A stretch of DNA of 64,000 nucleotides from Paenibacillus sp. FSL R5-0341 (GCF_037975235.1 NZ_CP150241.1:1860001-1924000), one strand, 5' to 3'; positions 26,567 to 35,928 are shown, counted from the first letter of the stretch. Notes: generated from the sequence alone by a model not told the origin. A program made the numbers and translations.

Positions 26567-28933
26567 TTGGACACGAAAATTTTACACACACTGGAATATC
26601 GCAAAATTTTAAATACATTGCTTAGCTATGCCCAAACCACGATGGGGAAAAAGAAAGCGGAGCAACTTGAACCGATCAGTGAACTTGAAGAAGTGAAACG
26701 GTTGCTTCAGCAAACCGATGAAGCCTTTACATTTGATCGCTTGAAGGGCTCGCCGTCTTTTGGGGGAATTGTAGATATTACGGCCTCCATCAAACGTGCT
26801 GAAATTGGAGGAACGCTTAACCCTCACGAGCTTTTGGGAATATCCAATACGACCTTTGCTGCACGACGATTGAAACGTCTAATTGCCACTCTGCATGAAG
26901 ATGAGCCCATCGAATCCTTGTTTTATATCAGTGATCAACTGTCAGAGCAAAAGACGCTTGAGGATGCCATCAAAATCTGTATCGACGATAATGCAGAAGT
27001 TGCTGACAGTGCAAGCGTAACGCTGGCGCAGATTCGTCGTGAGCTGAGAGGCGGAGAAGCGCGAATTCGCGAGAAGCTGGATTCCATGATTCGATCCTCT
27101 ACGGTATCCAAGATGCTGCAGGATCAGCTCATCACGATCAGGGGAGACCGTTTTGTTATCCCGGTGAAAGCCGAATATCGTTCGTACTTTGGTGGGATTG
27201 TGCATGATCAATCCGGTTCGGGTGCAACATTGTTCATTGAGCCGGAATCCATCGTTGCAATGAACAACAAATTGCGCGAGACCCGTATTCGGGAAGAGCG
27301 CGAAATAGAAATTATTTTGCAGAAATTGACGGCACTTGTCAGTGAACAGGGAGAATGGCTGCTGTATGATGTCGACTTGCTGGGATCGCTTGATTTTATC
27401 TTTGCCAAGGCACGTCTGGCTCGTGAACTGAAAGCAACGCTACCACGCATGAATGACCGCGGATTCATCAAACTCAAAAAAGGCCGTCATCCGTTAATAC
27501 CGATCGAAAACGTAGTTCCAATCGACATTGAACTGGGCAATGATTACACATCCATTATCGTGACAGGTCCGAATACGGGTGGTAAAACGGTAACGCTCAA
27601 AACGATTGGATTGCTGAGCTTGATGGCCATGTCCGGTTTATTTGTTCCGGCAGAGGATGGCAGTCAGCTATGTGTATTTGATGCGATCTATGCGGACATT
27701 GGGGACGAACAGAGTATTGAGCAGAATCTGAGTACGTTCTCAAGCCATATGACGAACATCATTCGCATTCTGAAGAACATGACGCCAAAAAGTTTGGTAT
27801 TGCTCGATGAACTTGGAGCAGGAACAGACCCGGCTGAGGGATCCGCACTGGCGATCTCCATGCTGGAGCATATGCACCGGACGGGATGTCGCATGGTTGC
27901 AACCACCCACTACAGTGAACTGAAAGCATACGCATATGAGCGCAAAGGCGTCATTAATGCCAGCATGGAATTTGACATTAATACACTGAGTCCGACATAT
28001 CGCCTTCTGGTGGGTGTACCTGGACGAAGTAATGCATTTGCCATTGCAGAGCGACTGGGACTGCCGGGTTACATTCTCGACTACGCCCGTGGCGAAGTGA
28101 AGGAAGAAGATCAACGGATCGAGCACATGATTGCTTCTCTTGAAGAGAACCGTCTTACGGCTGAACAAGAGCGTGAGAAGGCAGAGAGCTTGCGCCAGGA
28201 CATGGAGAAATTACGCAGTCGTCATCAGACGGAACTGGAGAAGCTGGAACAGCAGCGTGATCGCCGGATTGAAAAAGCAGAAGAGGATGCACGCAGCATT
28301 GTGGACAAGGCTCGTGCCGAAGCGGAGAAGATTATTGCAGATCTTCGTCTGTTGGCTATGGAAGAAGGGGCTTCTGTTAAGGAGCACAAACTCATTGCCG
28401 CTCGCAAACAGCTGGATGAAGCTGAACCGGAGAAGCGCCGGAAGACCGTCAAGAAAACGGCAACAGCACCGAAGACGCGTGCCATCGGTCCTGGTGATGA
28501 AGTGCTTGTCTATAGTTTGAATCAAAAAGGTCATGTTGTGGAGATGTCTGGTAGCAAAGACGCGATGGTGCAGCTGGGGATCATGAAAATGAAAGTATCC
28601 CTGGATGACCTGGAACTGCAGCAATCGGCTCCCGCAGCCAAACCGAAGCAGAAACCGGTAACTGGCATGAAGCGCACGCGTGATGACAACGTGAAGAGTG
28701 AACTGGATCTGCGTGGTACCAACCTGGAAGAAGCCCTGATGGAGACAGACCGTTTCATTGATGAAGCTTTCCTCGCCAACCTGGGCCAAGTTTATATAAT
28801 TCACGGTAAAGGTACAGGAATTTTGCGTTCCGGTATTCAGGATTACCTGCGTAAGCATAAACATATTAAAAGTTACCGGCTGGGCAATTACGGAGAAGGC
28901 GGAAACGGTGTGACCGTCGCAGAATTGGAATAG
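26567..28933 (+). CDS. mutS2: Endonuclease MutS2 (ribosome/recombination MutS homologue)
   Basis: 788 residues, normal length. MutS core and clamp region (about 1-320), ATPase domain with Walker A GPNTGGKT at 334-341 and Walker B LVLLDELGAGTDP, a long coiled coil (about 515-630), a KOW-like segment (GPGDEVLVYSL), and a C-terminal Smr domain starting with LDLRG (Asp714) and ending with HGKGTG, which carries nuclease activity. MutS2 suppresses homologous recombination and, in Bacillus, rescues collided ribosomes. GGAAGGAG lies eight bases before the TTG start at 26567. A TATAAT at 26532-26537 may be its -10. Confidence 0.97.
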   Translation: MDTKILHTLEYRKILNTLLSYAQTTMGKKKAEQLEPISELEEVKRLLQQTDEAFTFDRLKGSPSFGGIVDITASIKRAEIGGTLNPHELLGISNTTFAARRLKRLIATLHEDEPIESLFYISDQLSEQKTLEDAIKICIDDNAEVADSASVTLAQIRRELRGGEARIREKLDSMIRSSTVSKMLQDQLITIRGDRFVIPVKAEYRSYFGGIVHDQSGSGATLFIEPESIVAMNNKLRETRIREEREIEIILQKLTALVSEQGEWLLYDVDLLGSLDFIFAKARLARELKATLPRMNDRGFIKLKKGRHPLIPIENVVPIDIELGNDYTSIIVTGPNTGGKTVTLKTIGLLSLMAMSGLFVPAEDGSQLCVFDAIYADIGDEQSIEQNLSTFSSHMTNIIRILKNMTPKSLVLLDELGAGTDPAEGSALAISMLEHMHRTGCRMVATTHYSELKAYAYERKGVINASMEFDINTLSPTYRLLVGVPGRSNAFAIAERLGLPGYILDYARGEVKEEDQRIEHMIASLEENRLTAEQEREKAESLRQDMEKLRSRHQTELEKLEQQRDRRIEKAEEDARSIVDKARAEAEKIIADLRLLAMEEGASVKEHKLIAARKQLDEAEPEKRRKTVKKTATAPKTRAIGPGDEVLVYSLNQKGHVVEMSGSKDAMVQLGIMKMKVSLDDLELQQSAPAAKPKQKPVTGMKRTRDDNVKSELDLRGTNLEEALMETDRFIDEAFLANLGQVYIIHGKGTGILRSGIQDYLRKHKHIKSYRLGNYGEGGNGVTVAELE

Positions 28934-29004
28934 CCGGACCATGAATCAATGATATTCTGCGGCCTTATGCATGAAGGTCGCAGATGGGGAGAGGGGAACG
29001 GTGC

Positions 29005-29424
29005 GTGAAAGAAAGCATTGACCAATTGCTGTCTCATCCCTTGGGGATGGTGCTCGGTTTTTTCTCGGTAGCGATTATGGAGCTGCTTGTATTTCTGGCT
29101 TGCTTCGAACTGGTGACCAAATATAAATGCTGGACGGAGATCAAGAAGGGGAATGTGGCCGTTGCGATGGCCACTGGAGGCAAGATTTTCGGGATCTGCA
29201 ACGTACTGCGTTTCTGCATACAGGCTAAATCTTCGGTGTATGAAGCCATGACGTGGTCGTTTGTCGGATTTATTCTTTTGCTCGTTGCCTATTTTTTGTT
29301 CGAATTCCTCACACCCGTATTCTCCATTGATAAGGAGATCGAAGCGGATAACCGAGCTGTCGGATTGATATCCATGATTATTTCCGTCTCGTTGTCGTTT
29401 GTTATTGGCGCGAGCATTATCTAG
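29005..29424 (+). CDS. DUF350 family membrane protein
   Basis: 139 residues with four membrane helices. The segment KKGNVAVAMATGGKI and the repeat-like second half (EADNRAVGLISMIIS) mark the DUF350 (YjfL-like) family, small membrane proteins of unknown function. GGAGAGGGG lies eight bases before GTG 29005; an ATG at 28984 is the alternative start. It follows mutS2 by 70 bp across a 10-bp hairpin (CTGCGGCCTT/AAGGTCGCAG, 28957-28983) that lacks a U-run, so both may be co-transcribed. Confidence 0.85.
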   Translation: MKESIDQLLSHPLGMVLGFFSVAIMELLVFLACFELVTKYKCWTEIKKGNVAVAMATGGKIFGICNVLRFCIQAKSSVYEAMTWSFVGFILLLVAYFLFEFLTPVFSIDKEIEADNRAVGLISMIISVSLSFVIGASII

Positions 29425-29435
29425 GGGGACCGGTC

Positions 29436-29516
29436 ATGAAAATATTGATACGGATTCTGTTTGCGGCATCGATTGTTTTTTTTGCCATCGGTGTCATCTA
29501 TGTAATGAATACATGA
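29436..29516 (+). CDS. 26-residue membrane peptide
   Basis: ATG 29436 is preceded by AGGGGGA eight bases upstream and the frame ends in TGA at 29514-29516. The product (begins MKILIRILFAASIVFFAIG) is a single hydrophobic helix with two N-terminal basic residues. It sits 11 bp after the DUF350 stop and 27 bp before the next gene, in the same direction, so it is likely translated within that operon. It might act as a small partner of the DUF350 membrane protein. Not recognised. Confidence 0.55.
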   Translation: MKILIRILFAASIVFFAIGVIYVMNT

Positions 29517-29543
29517 TTATATGAAAGAGAAAGGTTGATCAAT

Positions 29544-30110
29544 ATGGAAACAACAGTATGCCCTTGGTGTCAGACGGAGATTGTATGGGATGAGGAGCTC
29601 GGTCCTGAAGAAGAGTGTCCTTATTGCCACAATGAGTTAAAAGGATACCGTACGTTGAACATTAACATCGATGATGAAGAGAACGATGAAGCTGAGGACG
29701 ATATCTATGATGTAGACGATGTAACGAACGAGAAACAGACTACGGATCTTTCGGATCTGTGGGGGGATGAAGTCGAACTCAAATTGCCGGAGTTGCGAAC
29801 GTTAACCAAATACGCGGATGAAGGTAATGATCTGATTCAGTATGAACAAGGTGTACAGCAGCAACTTGATCATCAGGAAGAAGTACCAGAGTGCCCGAAT
29901 TGCCGTGAATTCATGATTCTCGCAGGTACACAAGCCGCAACACAGGATAACTTCACACCAGTTGCTAACGCTGCTTCAGGTGAAGGGTCACTATTGTCAA
30001 CACCATTCAAGGTGCTAACCTATGTGTGCTCTGGATGTTTCCAAGTTCAATACAGTCTGTCTGAGGATGACCGTCTACGTCTGATTCAGAATCTAAGTGC
30101 GCAGAAATAA
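29544..30110 (+). CDS. Hypothetical zinc-ribbon protein
   Basis: 188 residues. The N-terminus has CPWC...CPYC, and the C-terminal half has CPNC and YVCSGC, so there are two possible four-cysteine zinc sites. The region between (about 35-65) is very acidic (DDEENDEAEDD). ATG 29544 follows GAAAGG; an in-frame TTG at 29535 is less likely. It is close behind the small membrane peptide and probably in the same operon as DUF350. Function unknown; paired zinc ribbons may be structural or bind nucleic acid. Confidence 0.8.
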   Translation: METTVCPWCQTEIVWDEELGPEEECPYCHNELKGYRTLNINIDDEENDEAEDDIYDVDDVTNEKQTTDLSDLWGDEVELKLPELRTLTKYADEGNDLIQYEQGVQQQLDHQEEVPECPNCREFMILAGTQAATQDNFTPVANAASGEGSLLSTPFKVLTYVCSGCFQVQYSLSEDDRLRLIQNLSAQK

Positions 30111-30240
30111 GCATTTCCGAAGATTTAAACTAATTTCATAGCAATCCTGAAGATTCATCATGTTTTCCTCTTGCTTGGGGCACGTTAACCCTGAGACTTA
30201 CCTGTGTACAGTTCATTTCAGGTGGATAAAGGAGGAGCAG

Positions 30241-31455
30241 ATGAAGATTACTTTAGGCCGACAATCCATTCTGCTTTTGGGCGTGAATGGATTGTTTGCG
30301 TTAGCCGGAGCATTGTCGGGAACCTTTTTGAATGTGTTTCTGTGGAAAAGCCGTCCGGATTATGCCATGTTGGGTTGGTTCACCATCAGTCAGCAACTGG
30401 CTATTGGACTCACGTTCTGGCTGGCTGGCAAATGGGTCAAGGAACACAATAAAATGAGTGCATTACGTCTAGGTACTGCGCTGTCTGGCCTTTTCTATAT
30501 GATTGTCCTCTGGGCGGGTTCCAACGCTGTAGACTGGATTTGGCCTCTAGGCATACTACTGGGTTGTTCGCTTGGGCTATTCTGGATCGCGTTTAATGTC
30601 GTGTATTTTGAAATAACGGATCGGGCAAACAGGGATCTATTTAATGGCTGGGTGGGGTTACTTGGCTCAATGACAGGAATTATAGGTCCATGGTTCTCTG
30701 GTCTGGTTATTACCCGAATGACAGACAACACAGGATATCGCTTTATATTTACAATATCACTCGTCATTTATGTCATAGCGGTAGTCTTCAGTTTTTTTCT
30801 CAAAAAAAGAAAGGTAAGCGGTACATACCGTTGGTCGGAGCCTTGGACACAGATATCCAAACCGGATAGTCTCTGGAGAACCTTGGCTTTGGGTTTATTC
30901 GCTCAGGGCGCTCGTGAGGGTGTCTTTGCCTTTCTGATTGCACTGCTTGTCTACGTGGCTACAGCACAGGAGTACAAATTGGGACAGTTTTCACTCATCA
31001 CCTCAGCCGTGGCACTTGTAAGTTATTGGGCAGCAGGGAAATGGTTTAAACCACAGTATAGATCAAAAGGCATGTTCATCGGAGCCCTGATTCTGCTGCT
31101 TGTGCTCCTTCCTCTTCTCTGGAAAGTCACTTATGGTACGTTGTTAATCATGGGGATTGGTAGTGCTGTCGCAATGCCACTATATGTACTGCCAATGATA
31201 TCAGCGGGATTCGACATGATGGGCACGAGTGGCGAAAATGTGGAGAAAAGGGTTGAACTTGTCGTTTTGAGAGAATTATGCCTGATGCTCGGCAGGCTTT
31301 TTGGATTGGCCGTATTTATTGTAACGGTCATGAATGCTCCGTCTCTACGCATGTTAACCTGGCTTATTATTGTCCTAGGTGCTTTTCCGTTAATCGGCTG
31401 GATCTTTATGCACAAATTATTGAACCGAACGGAAGGGCAGGAGCCCTCGGCTTAG
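30241..31455 (+). CDS. Major facilitator superfamily transporter
   Basis: 404 residues with about twelve membrane helices in two halves, split by a basic cytoplasmic loop (FFLKKRKVSGTYR, about 185-200). GVNGLFALAGALSGTFLNVFLW at the start is typical of MFS permeases. The substrate is unknown. AAAGGAGGAG is just before ATG 30241; the frame is open to 30160 but that part has no ribosome site. A bidirectional terminator separates it from the convergent oxidoreductase gene. Confidence 0.9.
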   Translation: MKITLGRQSILLLGVNGLFALAGALSGTFLNVFLWKSRPDYAMLGWFTISQQLAIGLTFWLAGKWVKEHNKMSALRLGTALSGLFYMIVLWAGSNAVDWIWPLGILLGCSLGLFWIAFNVVYFEITDRANRDLFNGWVGLLGSMTGIIGPWFSGLVITRMTDNTGYRFIFTISLVIYVIAVVFSFFLKKRKVSGTYRWSEPWTQISKPDSLWRTLALGLFAQGAREGVFAFLIALLVYVATAQEYKLGQFSLITSAVALVSYWAAGKWFKPQYRSKGMFIGALILLLVLLPLLWKVTYGTLLIMGIGSAVAMPLYVLPMISAGFDMMGTSGENVEKRVELVVLRELCLMLGRLFGLAVFIVTVMNAPSLRMLTWLIIVLGAFPLIGWIFMHKLLNRTEGQEPSA

Positions 31456-31486
31456 AGGACAGTCAATATATCGGGGGTTCGTAACC

Positions 31487-31540
31487 AAAAGGGTACAGTC
31501 CCGGGAAAGAGATAAGTTTCCTGGCACTGTACCCTTAATT
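31487..31540. terminator. Bidirectional terminator between the MFS and oxidoreductase genes
   Basis: AAAAGGGTACAGT (31487-31499) pairs with ACTGTACCCTT (31526-31536), with an inner GGGAAA/TTTCC stem. AT-rich on both sides; it serves convergent genes. Confidence 0.8.
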
Positions 31541-31583
31541 ATTTATAACGCATGCATAGCTTATATACAGCTCAAATCGGATG

Positions 31584-32804
31584 TTATACGGGAGATGGTT
31601 TACTTGTACGTGTGAGTGAGAATAGATCCATATCAGGGTTCTGCTTGCCAGTTATGGCATCTGTAATCAGGGAAGCAGCAATCATACTGTACACCGTCCC
31701 GTTGCCTCCATAGCCTTCCACAAAGTAAGAATGCGGATAATCGGGATGTGTACCGATCAGTGGCAGACCATCATTCGTATTACCAAACACGGCACCCCAG
31801 GCATAATCGACTGCAAGACCATCTAAAGGGAAATAGGAACGGACCTCTTCCAGAAGTGTATCTCCCCGGTGCTTTGCCCGAATTTCACGTTGATCCTCCC
31901 GAGGTATTTCTTCATCCAAACCACCTGCGATGATTCTTCCATCTGGTGTTGTTCGCATATACAAATAGGGACGTGCGGTCTCCCAAATCATGCTGTGCTC
32001 AAACCATTCCTTAAGATCGGGTAGCGGCTTGGTAGCAATCGCATAGGTCGTTTTCAGATAGGCTCCGCGATCCTTTTTGATATCCTGTGTCTCGTAACCG
32101 GCAGCAAATATGACTTTGCTGGCACGGATCTTACCGTTAGAAGTGTGGCATACTACACCATCTTCATCGTATTCACAGTGTATCATTTCGGTCTGACCAT
32201 AGATTCGGGCCCCGCGCTTATTGGCAGATTCAAATAAGGCATGAACGAATCGATAGGGGTTCACTTCCGCATCTCCCCGTGTATACAGTGCAGCTGGTTT
32301 ACTGAAGGGGAAATGTGTTTTGATTTTGTCGGCATTCCACAGTTCAGCTTCAAAGCCGTAGTGCTTCAGCGTTTGATATTCTTCCTCCAATAGGCTCACA
32401 TCATCTTCACTGCTTGCAAAGCAAAGACTTGTTCGTGGAATAAACCAAGGATCCGTATCCAGAGTACCTGCAATCTGAGTAAGTTGTTTCATGGCTTCCC
32501 GGCAAAGTTCATAAAAACGTACGCCTTTGGCTTCACCAAAGGTATGAATACATGAGGTTAGGGTCTTGTCATTCGTGTATTGCAAAAGACCTGTATTGGC
32601 AGAGCTGCTGCCTTGAGCAATATCTCGCTTATCAATAACAACCGTGTTAACACCTTTCTCTGAGAGCAGTTTCGAAGTCAGAGCGCCCCCCATACCACCG
32701 CCAATGATGAGGCAGTCACACGAGATGTCTTCTCGAAGAGCAGGATAATTAAACGTTGAATTAAAAGTGGAAGGCCAGAACGGTGTGCCATAGACCAGAT
32801 CCAT
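31584..32804 (-). CDS. FAD-dependent oxidoreductase (DAO/GlpO-like family)
   Basis: 406 residues. A Rossmann FAD-binding motif GGGMGG is at 35-40, followed by DKRDIAQGSSSANTG, the conserved second motif of DAO-family amine and amino-acid oxidases. The C-terminal region has the closing FAD-contact motif (GYGGNGTVYS). Substrate unknown; YurR/PuuB-like oxidases of amino groups are the nearest recognised type. Start at ATG 32804, about nine bases after AAAGGAG; the ATG at 32813 abuts the ribosome site. Transcribed alone, convergent with the MFS gene. Confidence 0.88.
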   Translation of the reverse strand: MDLVYGTPFWPSTFNSTFNYPALREDISCDCLIIGGGMGGALTSKLLSEKGVNTVVIDKRDIAQGSSSANTGLLQYTNDKTLTSCIHTFGEAKGVRFYELCREAMKQLTQIAGTLDTDPWFIPRTSLCFASSEDDVSLLEEEYQTLKHYGFEAELWNADKIKTHFPFSKPAALYTRGDAEVNPYRFVHALFESANKRGARIYGQTEMIHCEYDEDGVVCHTSNGKIRASKVIFAAGYETQDIKKDRGAYLKTTYAIATKPLPDLKEWFEHSMIWETARPYLYMRTTPDGRIIAGGLDEEIPREDQREIRAKHRGDTLLEEVRSYFPLDGLAVDYAWGAVFGNTNDGLPLIGTHPDYPHSYFVEGYGGNGTVYSMIAASLITDAITGKQNPDMDLFSLTRTSKPSPV

Positions 32805-32902
32805 TAGAAACATCTCCTTTATGATTTTAAATTTGTATACTTTTGTGTGACCGGGCTAACAATAATTGCGCATAAACTTTATGCCGAGGAGGCCATCGAA
32901 AC

Positions 32903-33136
32903 ATGCAGAATCAAGCTATGCAAGCGTTGAGTCCCAAGGAATTGAACTACATTGCGGACTCGATTACCAATGAAGAACTGCTGATTAAGCAGTGTGCAGC
33001 CACCGCTTCCATCACACATAACCCACAAATTCAACAGGCACTGAATCATTATGTTCGCTCACATGAACAGCATCTGAATACCCTTGTCAATGCGCTGCAG
33101 CAACATCAATCTCTTGCCCCAGCGCAAGTTCAGTAA
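32903..33136 (+). CDS. Small spore-coat-associated-like protein
   Basis: 77 residues, all helical and Gln/Asn/His rich. SPKELNYIADSITNEELLIKQC resembles the start of CotF/ferritin-like spore coat helices. GAGGAGG precedes ATG 32903. It lies 35 bp upstream of a CotF-like gene in the same direction. CATAAACTT at 32871 resembles a -10 of a mother-cell sigma factor, but no matching -35 was found. A coat role is inferred. Confidence 0.7.
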   Translation: MQNQAMQALSPKELNYIADSITNEELLIKQCAATASITHNPQIQQALNHYVRSHEQHLNTLVNALQQHQSLAPAQVQ

Positions 33137-33171
33137 TCGAAGTCAATTCTAACTGTATAGGAGGAAAACGC

Positions 33172-33567
33172 ATGTATTCTCAATCTTTATCATCTAATGG
33201 CGCTTTTATGCAGGAGCAGGATCTGCTGAAGTCGATTCTTGCAGATTTAAGACGAACCTCGCGCGAATATACGACTGCGACAACGGAAGCTTCCTGCCCC
33301 ATGACACGTCGAATGTTCACAGATTTAACAAATGACACCCTAAGATTACAAGGGGAACTGTTCAATCTGATGCAGCAAAACAACATGTATTCTGTCTCTT
33401 CCAAGGCACTTCGTCAGGATGTGGACAAGCAAATTCAGTCTGCACACCAGACGCAACAGAAGTGTCAGCAATTCATCCAGGAGAAGAATACGCAGAACAG
33501 TTCATATAGCCAAGCTCCTAATGTGCCTCAGCATCAGCCGAATTACGGTAACCCTTATTACATGTAA
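33172..33567 (+). CDS. CotF-family spore coat protein
   Basis: 131 residues. A central helical region (about 12-105) matches the Coat_F (CotF) family: MQEQDLLKSILADLRRTSREYTT-type opening with paired helices, LMQQNNMYSVSSKALRQD, then a Gln/Pro/Tyr-rich tail ending PYYM typical of coat proteins. TAGGAGG precedes ATG 33172. Pairs with the 77-residue gene upstream. Expected to be made in the mother cell late in sporulation; expression is inferred. Confidence 0.85.
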   Translation: MYSQSLSSNGAFMQEQDLLKSILADLRRTSREYTTATTEASCPMTRRMFTDLTNDTLRLQGELFNLMQQNNMYSVSSKALRQDVDKQIQSAHQTQQKCQQFIQEKNTQNSSYSQAPNVPQHQPNYGNPYYM

Positions 33568-33613
33568 CCTGTGGAAATGAGGTTTGAAGCACTTGGCTAA
33601 CCAAGACCATACC

Positions 33614-33650
33614 ACCGCTTGCCTGAATTCAGGGCAGGCGGTCTTTTGTC
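33614..33650 (+). terminator. Terminator after the coat genes
   Basis: ACCGCTTGCCT (33614-33624) pairs with AGGGCAGGCGGT (33631-33642) with a wobble, then CTTTTGTCTTT. Confidence 0.75.
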
Positions 33651-33727
33651 TTTGCATCAACGTTAAATTCATGTAATATAAGTATTAATTCATTTTCAGG
33701 AACCTGGATGACGCTGGAGGGAAAACC

Positions 33728-34228
33728 ATGAAAGATTTGAACGATCTGCAATTAAAAGTTCTGGATCTGCTGAAGGAAGACGCGAGAAGGACTCCCGCAC
33801 TGCTGTCGACGCTGCTGGGGGAGTCGGAAGACAAGATCAAGAACGCCGTGGCACAGCTTGAACAAGACCACGTCATCGTGAAATACGCAACTGTCGTGAA
33901 CTGGAGCAAAATAGATGATGAGAAAGTAACGGCACTGATTGAGGTGCAGATCACGCCGGAGCGTGGTCGTGGCTTTGAAGGGATTGCCGAACGCATTTAT
34001 CTCTATCCGCAAGTGAAATCCGTATATCTCATGTCAGGTGCATACGATCTGCTCGTTGAAGTAGAAGGTGGTAACCTGCGTGAAGTCGCTAACTTTGTGT
34101 CGGAGAAACTGTCTCCGATTGACTCTGTACTTTCAACCAAAACGAATTTTATTCTTAAAAAATATAAGCAGGACGGGATTATCTTTGAAGACCATCAGGA
34201 AGACAACCGTCTCATGATCTCGCCGTAA
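33728..34228 (+). CDS. alaR: Lrp/AsnC-family transcription regulator
   Basis: 166 residues. N-terminal winged helix-turn-helix (about 5-60, LKEDARRTPALLSTLLGES) and C-terminal RAM domain (about 75-150, ITPERGRGFEGIAERI, MSGAYDLLVEVEG) that binds amino acids. It is followed 13 bp later by an aminotransferase gene, the same pair as alaR-alaT (yugG-yugH) of Bacillus subtilis, where the regulator controls alanine transaminase. GGAGGG precedes ATG 33728. Symbol by synteny and family. Confidence 0.9.
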   Translation: MKDLNDLQLKVLDLLKEDARRTPALLSTLLGESEDKIKNAVAQLEQDHVIVKYATVVNWSKIDDEKVTALIEVQITPERGRGFEGIAERIYLYPQVKSVYLMSGAYDLLVEVEGGNLREVANFVSEKLSPIDSVLSTKTNFILKKYKQDGIIFEDHQEDNRLMISP

Positions 34229-34241
34229 AGGAAGATGTGTC

Positions 34242-35450
34242 ATGATAGTGAATGAACAGACAACCGGGAACAACAAGAAAATGACATCTTATCTGGCACC
34301 CCTCGTGCAGCAGATACCTCCATCCGGAATTCGCAAATTCTTTGATCTGGTAGGAGACAACAAGGATATTATCACATTGGGTGTGGGTGAACCCGATTTT
34401 GTTACACCTTGGCATATGCGTGAAGCCTGTGTATACTCGCTGGAAAGAGGTATGACCAGCTACACATCCAACGCAGGCATGCCGAAGCTGAGAGAAGCCA
34501 TCAGCGATTATCTCGATACTCAGTTTGATACCAAATATGATCCCAAGGATGAGATTATTGTTACCGTGGGTGGCAGCGAAGCGATTGACCTTGCTTTGCG
34601 TGCATTAATCGTACCTGGCGACGAGATTCTTATTCCTGAACCTTCGTACGTGGCTTATTCACCAATCGCTTCCATCGGTGGTGGTATACCCGTCGGTGTG
34701 GAAACTTATGCGAAAGATCAGTTCAAGTTAACGGCAGAAGCACTTGAAGCTGGCATCACACCGAAGTCAAAAGTGGTTATTCTGTGTTATCCGAGTAATC
34801 CTACAGGAGCCATCATGACGTATGAAGAGTGGCTGCCTATTGCTGAAGTGATCAAAAAGCATGATCTGATTGTGATCGCTGATGAAATTTACGCTGAATT
34901 GACCTATACGCAAAAACATGTTAGCTTTGCAGCTATTCCTGACATGAAAGAGCGGACCATTCTCGTAAGCGGATTTTCCAAGGCTTTTGCAATGACAGGT
35001 TGGCGGATCGGGTACATGTGTGGTCATCCTGAGCTTATTGCAGCCATGCTCAAAATCCATCAGTATACGGTAATGTGTGCACCGGCCATGGGTCAGGTTG
35101 CTGCGCTTGAAGCATTGACGAACGGTTTGGGTGAGAAAGACCGGATGGTAGAATCGTATAATCAGCGCAGACGTTTGATTGTGCAGGGATTCCGGGATAT
35201 TGGACTCGATTGTCATGAACCTCAAGGCGCATTCTATGCATTCCCGAGTATTCAAAAGACGGGCATGAGCTCCGATCTGTTTGCTGAGCGATTGTTAACC
35301 GAGAATAAAGTTGCTGCAGTTCCCGGCAATGTTTTTGGCCCTCAAGGTGAAGGCTTCTTGCGTTGCTCGTATGCTACTTCTGTAACCCAATTGAATGAAG
35401 CATTGGAACGAATCGGAAACTTTGTTTACAAAGTGCAAAAAGAGGGTTAA
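34242..35450 (+). CDS. alaT: Class I/II PLP aminotransferase (alanine transaminase-like)
   Basis: 402 residues, fold type I. GGSEAIDLALRAL binds the cofactor phosphate, the PLP Schiff-base lysine is Lys247 in GFSKAFAMTGWRIGY, NPTGA and the Asp in VIADEIY contact the ring, and the C-terminal Arg in FLRCSYA binds the substrate carboxylate. Matches the PatA/YugH group. Downstream of alaR with 13 bp spacing; the two are co-transcribed. Likely pyruvate-glutamate (alanine) transamination. Confidence 0.92.
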   Translation: MIVNEQTTGNNKKMTSYLAPLVQQIPPSGIRKFFDLVGDNKDIITLGVGEPDFVTPWHMREACVYSLERGMTSYTSNAGMPKLREAISDYLDTQFDTKYDPKDEIIVTVGGSEAIDLALRALIVPGDEILIPEPSYVAYSPIASIGGGIPVGVETYAKDQFKLTAEALEAGITPKSKVVILCYPSNPTGAIMTYEEWLPIAEVIKKHDLIVIADEIYAELTYTQKHVSFAAIPDMKERTILVSGFSKAFAMTGWRIGYMCGHPELIAAMLKIHQYTVMCAPAMGQVAALEALTNGLGEKDRMVESYNQRRRLIVQGFRDIGLDCHEPQGAFYAFPSIQKTGMSSDLFAERLLTENKVAAVPGNVFGPQGEGFLRCSYATSVTQLNEALERIGNFVYKVQKEG

Positions 35451-35524
35451 TACTAAAATAGAAGTATAGAAAAACTGTGGCATTGTATTATTGGAAAAAA
35501 ATAACTTTCTTTTACAAAATATTG

Positions 35525-35546
35525 TGATATAATTTCAATTTGAAAT
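35525..35546 (+). promoter_or_regulatory. Extended -10 promoter with adjoining palindrome upstream of the Spo0E-like gene
   Basis: TGATATAAT (35525-35533) is an extended -10; ATTTCA-ATT-TGAAAT (35532-35546), a perfect 6-bp inverted repeat, begins at its last bases and covers the start of transcription, which fits a repressor site. A second inverted repeat, TTGGAAA 35561-35567 with TTTCCAA 35573-35579, ends at the ribosome site. Confidence 0.5.
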
Positions 35547-35592
35547 AAGTTTTCATATATTTGGAAACCATTTTTCCAAGGAGGGGTTGGCT

Positions 35593-35859
35593 TTGTTTTG
35601 TGTTGAATATGATTTACCGACTAATCGTGGGCACTATCTGGCAGAAGGCGATCATGGCGACCGATGGTCGGTGAAACCTGATAACGCATCTTTGCATGAC
35701 ATTTCCTTGGAAGATGAGATTCATATGCTTCGTCGCAAGATGGAACAGATCTTCCTCGAAGAGAAATCATTCACATCCGATATTGTAATTGAAATCAGCA
35801 GTTTGCTGGATTTAAAGATTAATGAATACATGAAGGCTAACCCGATTAAAGGAAAATAA
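35593..35859 (+). CDS. Spo0E-like aspartyl-phosphate phosphatase
   Basis: 88 residues. The C-terminal half (about 42-82) has the two-helix Spo0E-family pattern: IHMLRRKMEQIF, then IVIEISSLLDLKINEYM, which parallels the SQELD signature (here SSLLD). Family members dephosphorylate Spo0A~P and hold back sporulation. Residues 1-40 are extra and unrecognised. Start TTG 35593, six bases after AAGGAGGGG; TTG 35587 abuts the site. Single-gene unit with a palindrome at its promoter. Confidence 0.75.
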   Translation: MFCVEYDLPTNRGHYLAEGDHGDRWSVKPDNASLHDISLEDEIHMLRRKMEQIFLEEKSFTSDIVIEISSLLDLKINEYMKANPIKGK

Positions 35860-35902
35860 CGTTTTCGCTGGATTGAAACGTTTCATTTTATTGCGTTAGA
35901 AG

Positions 35903-35928
35903 GAAGACCTGAGAGGGTCTTCTTTTTT
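35903..35928 (+). terminator. Terminator after the Spo0E-like gene
   Basis: GAAGACC (35903-35909) pairs with GGTCTTC (35916-35922), followed by TTTTTT. Confidence 0.85.

Noticed and set aside
32850..32880. Sigma-K or sigma-E promoter upstream of the coat-like genes
   Set aside because: A CATAAAC-type -10 is present, but no -35 of either type at the right spacing.
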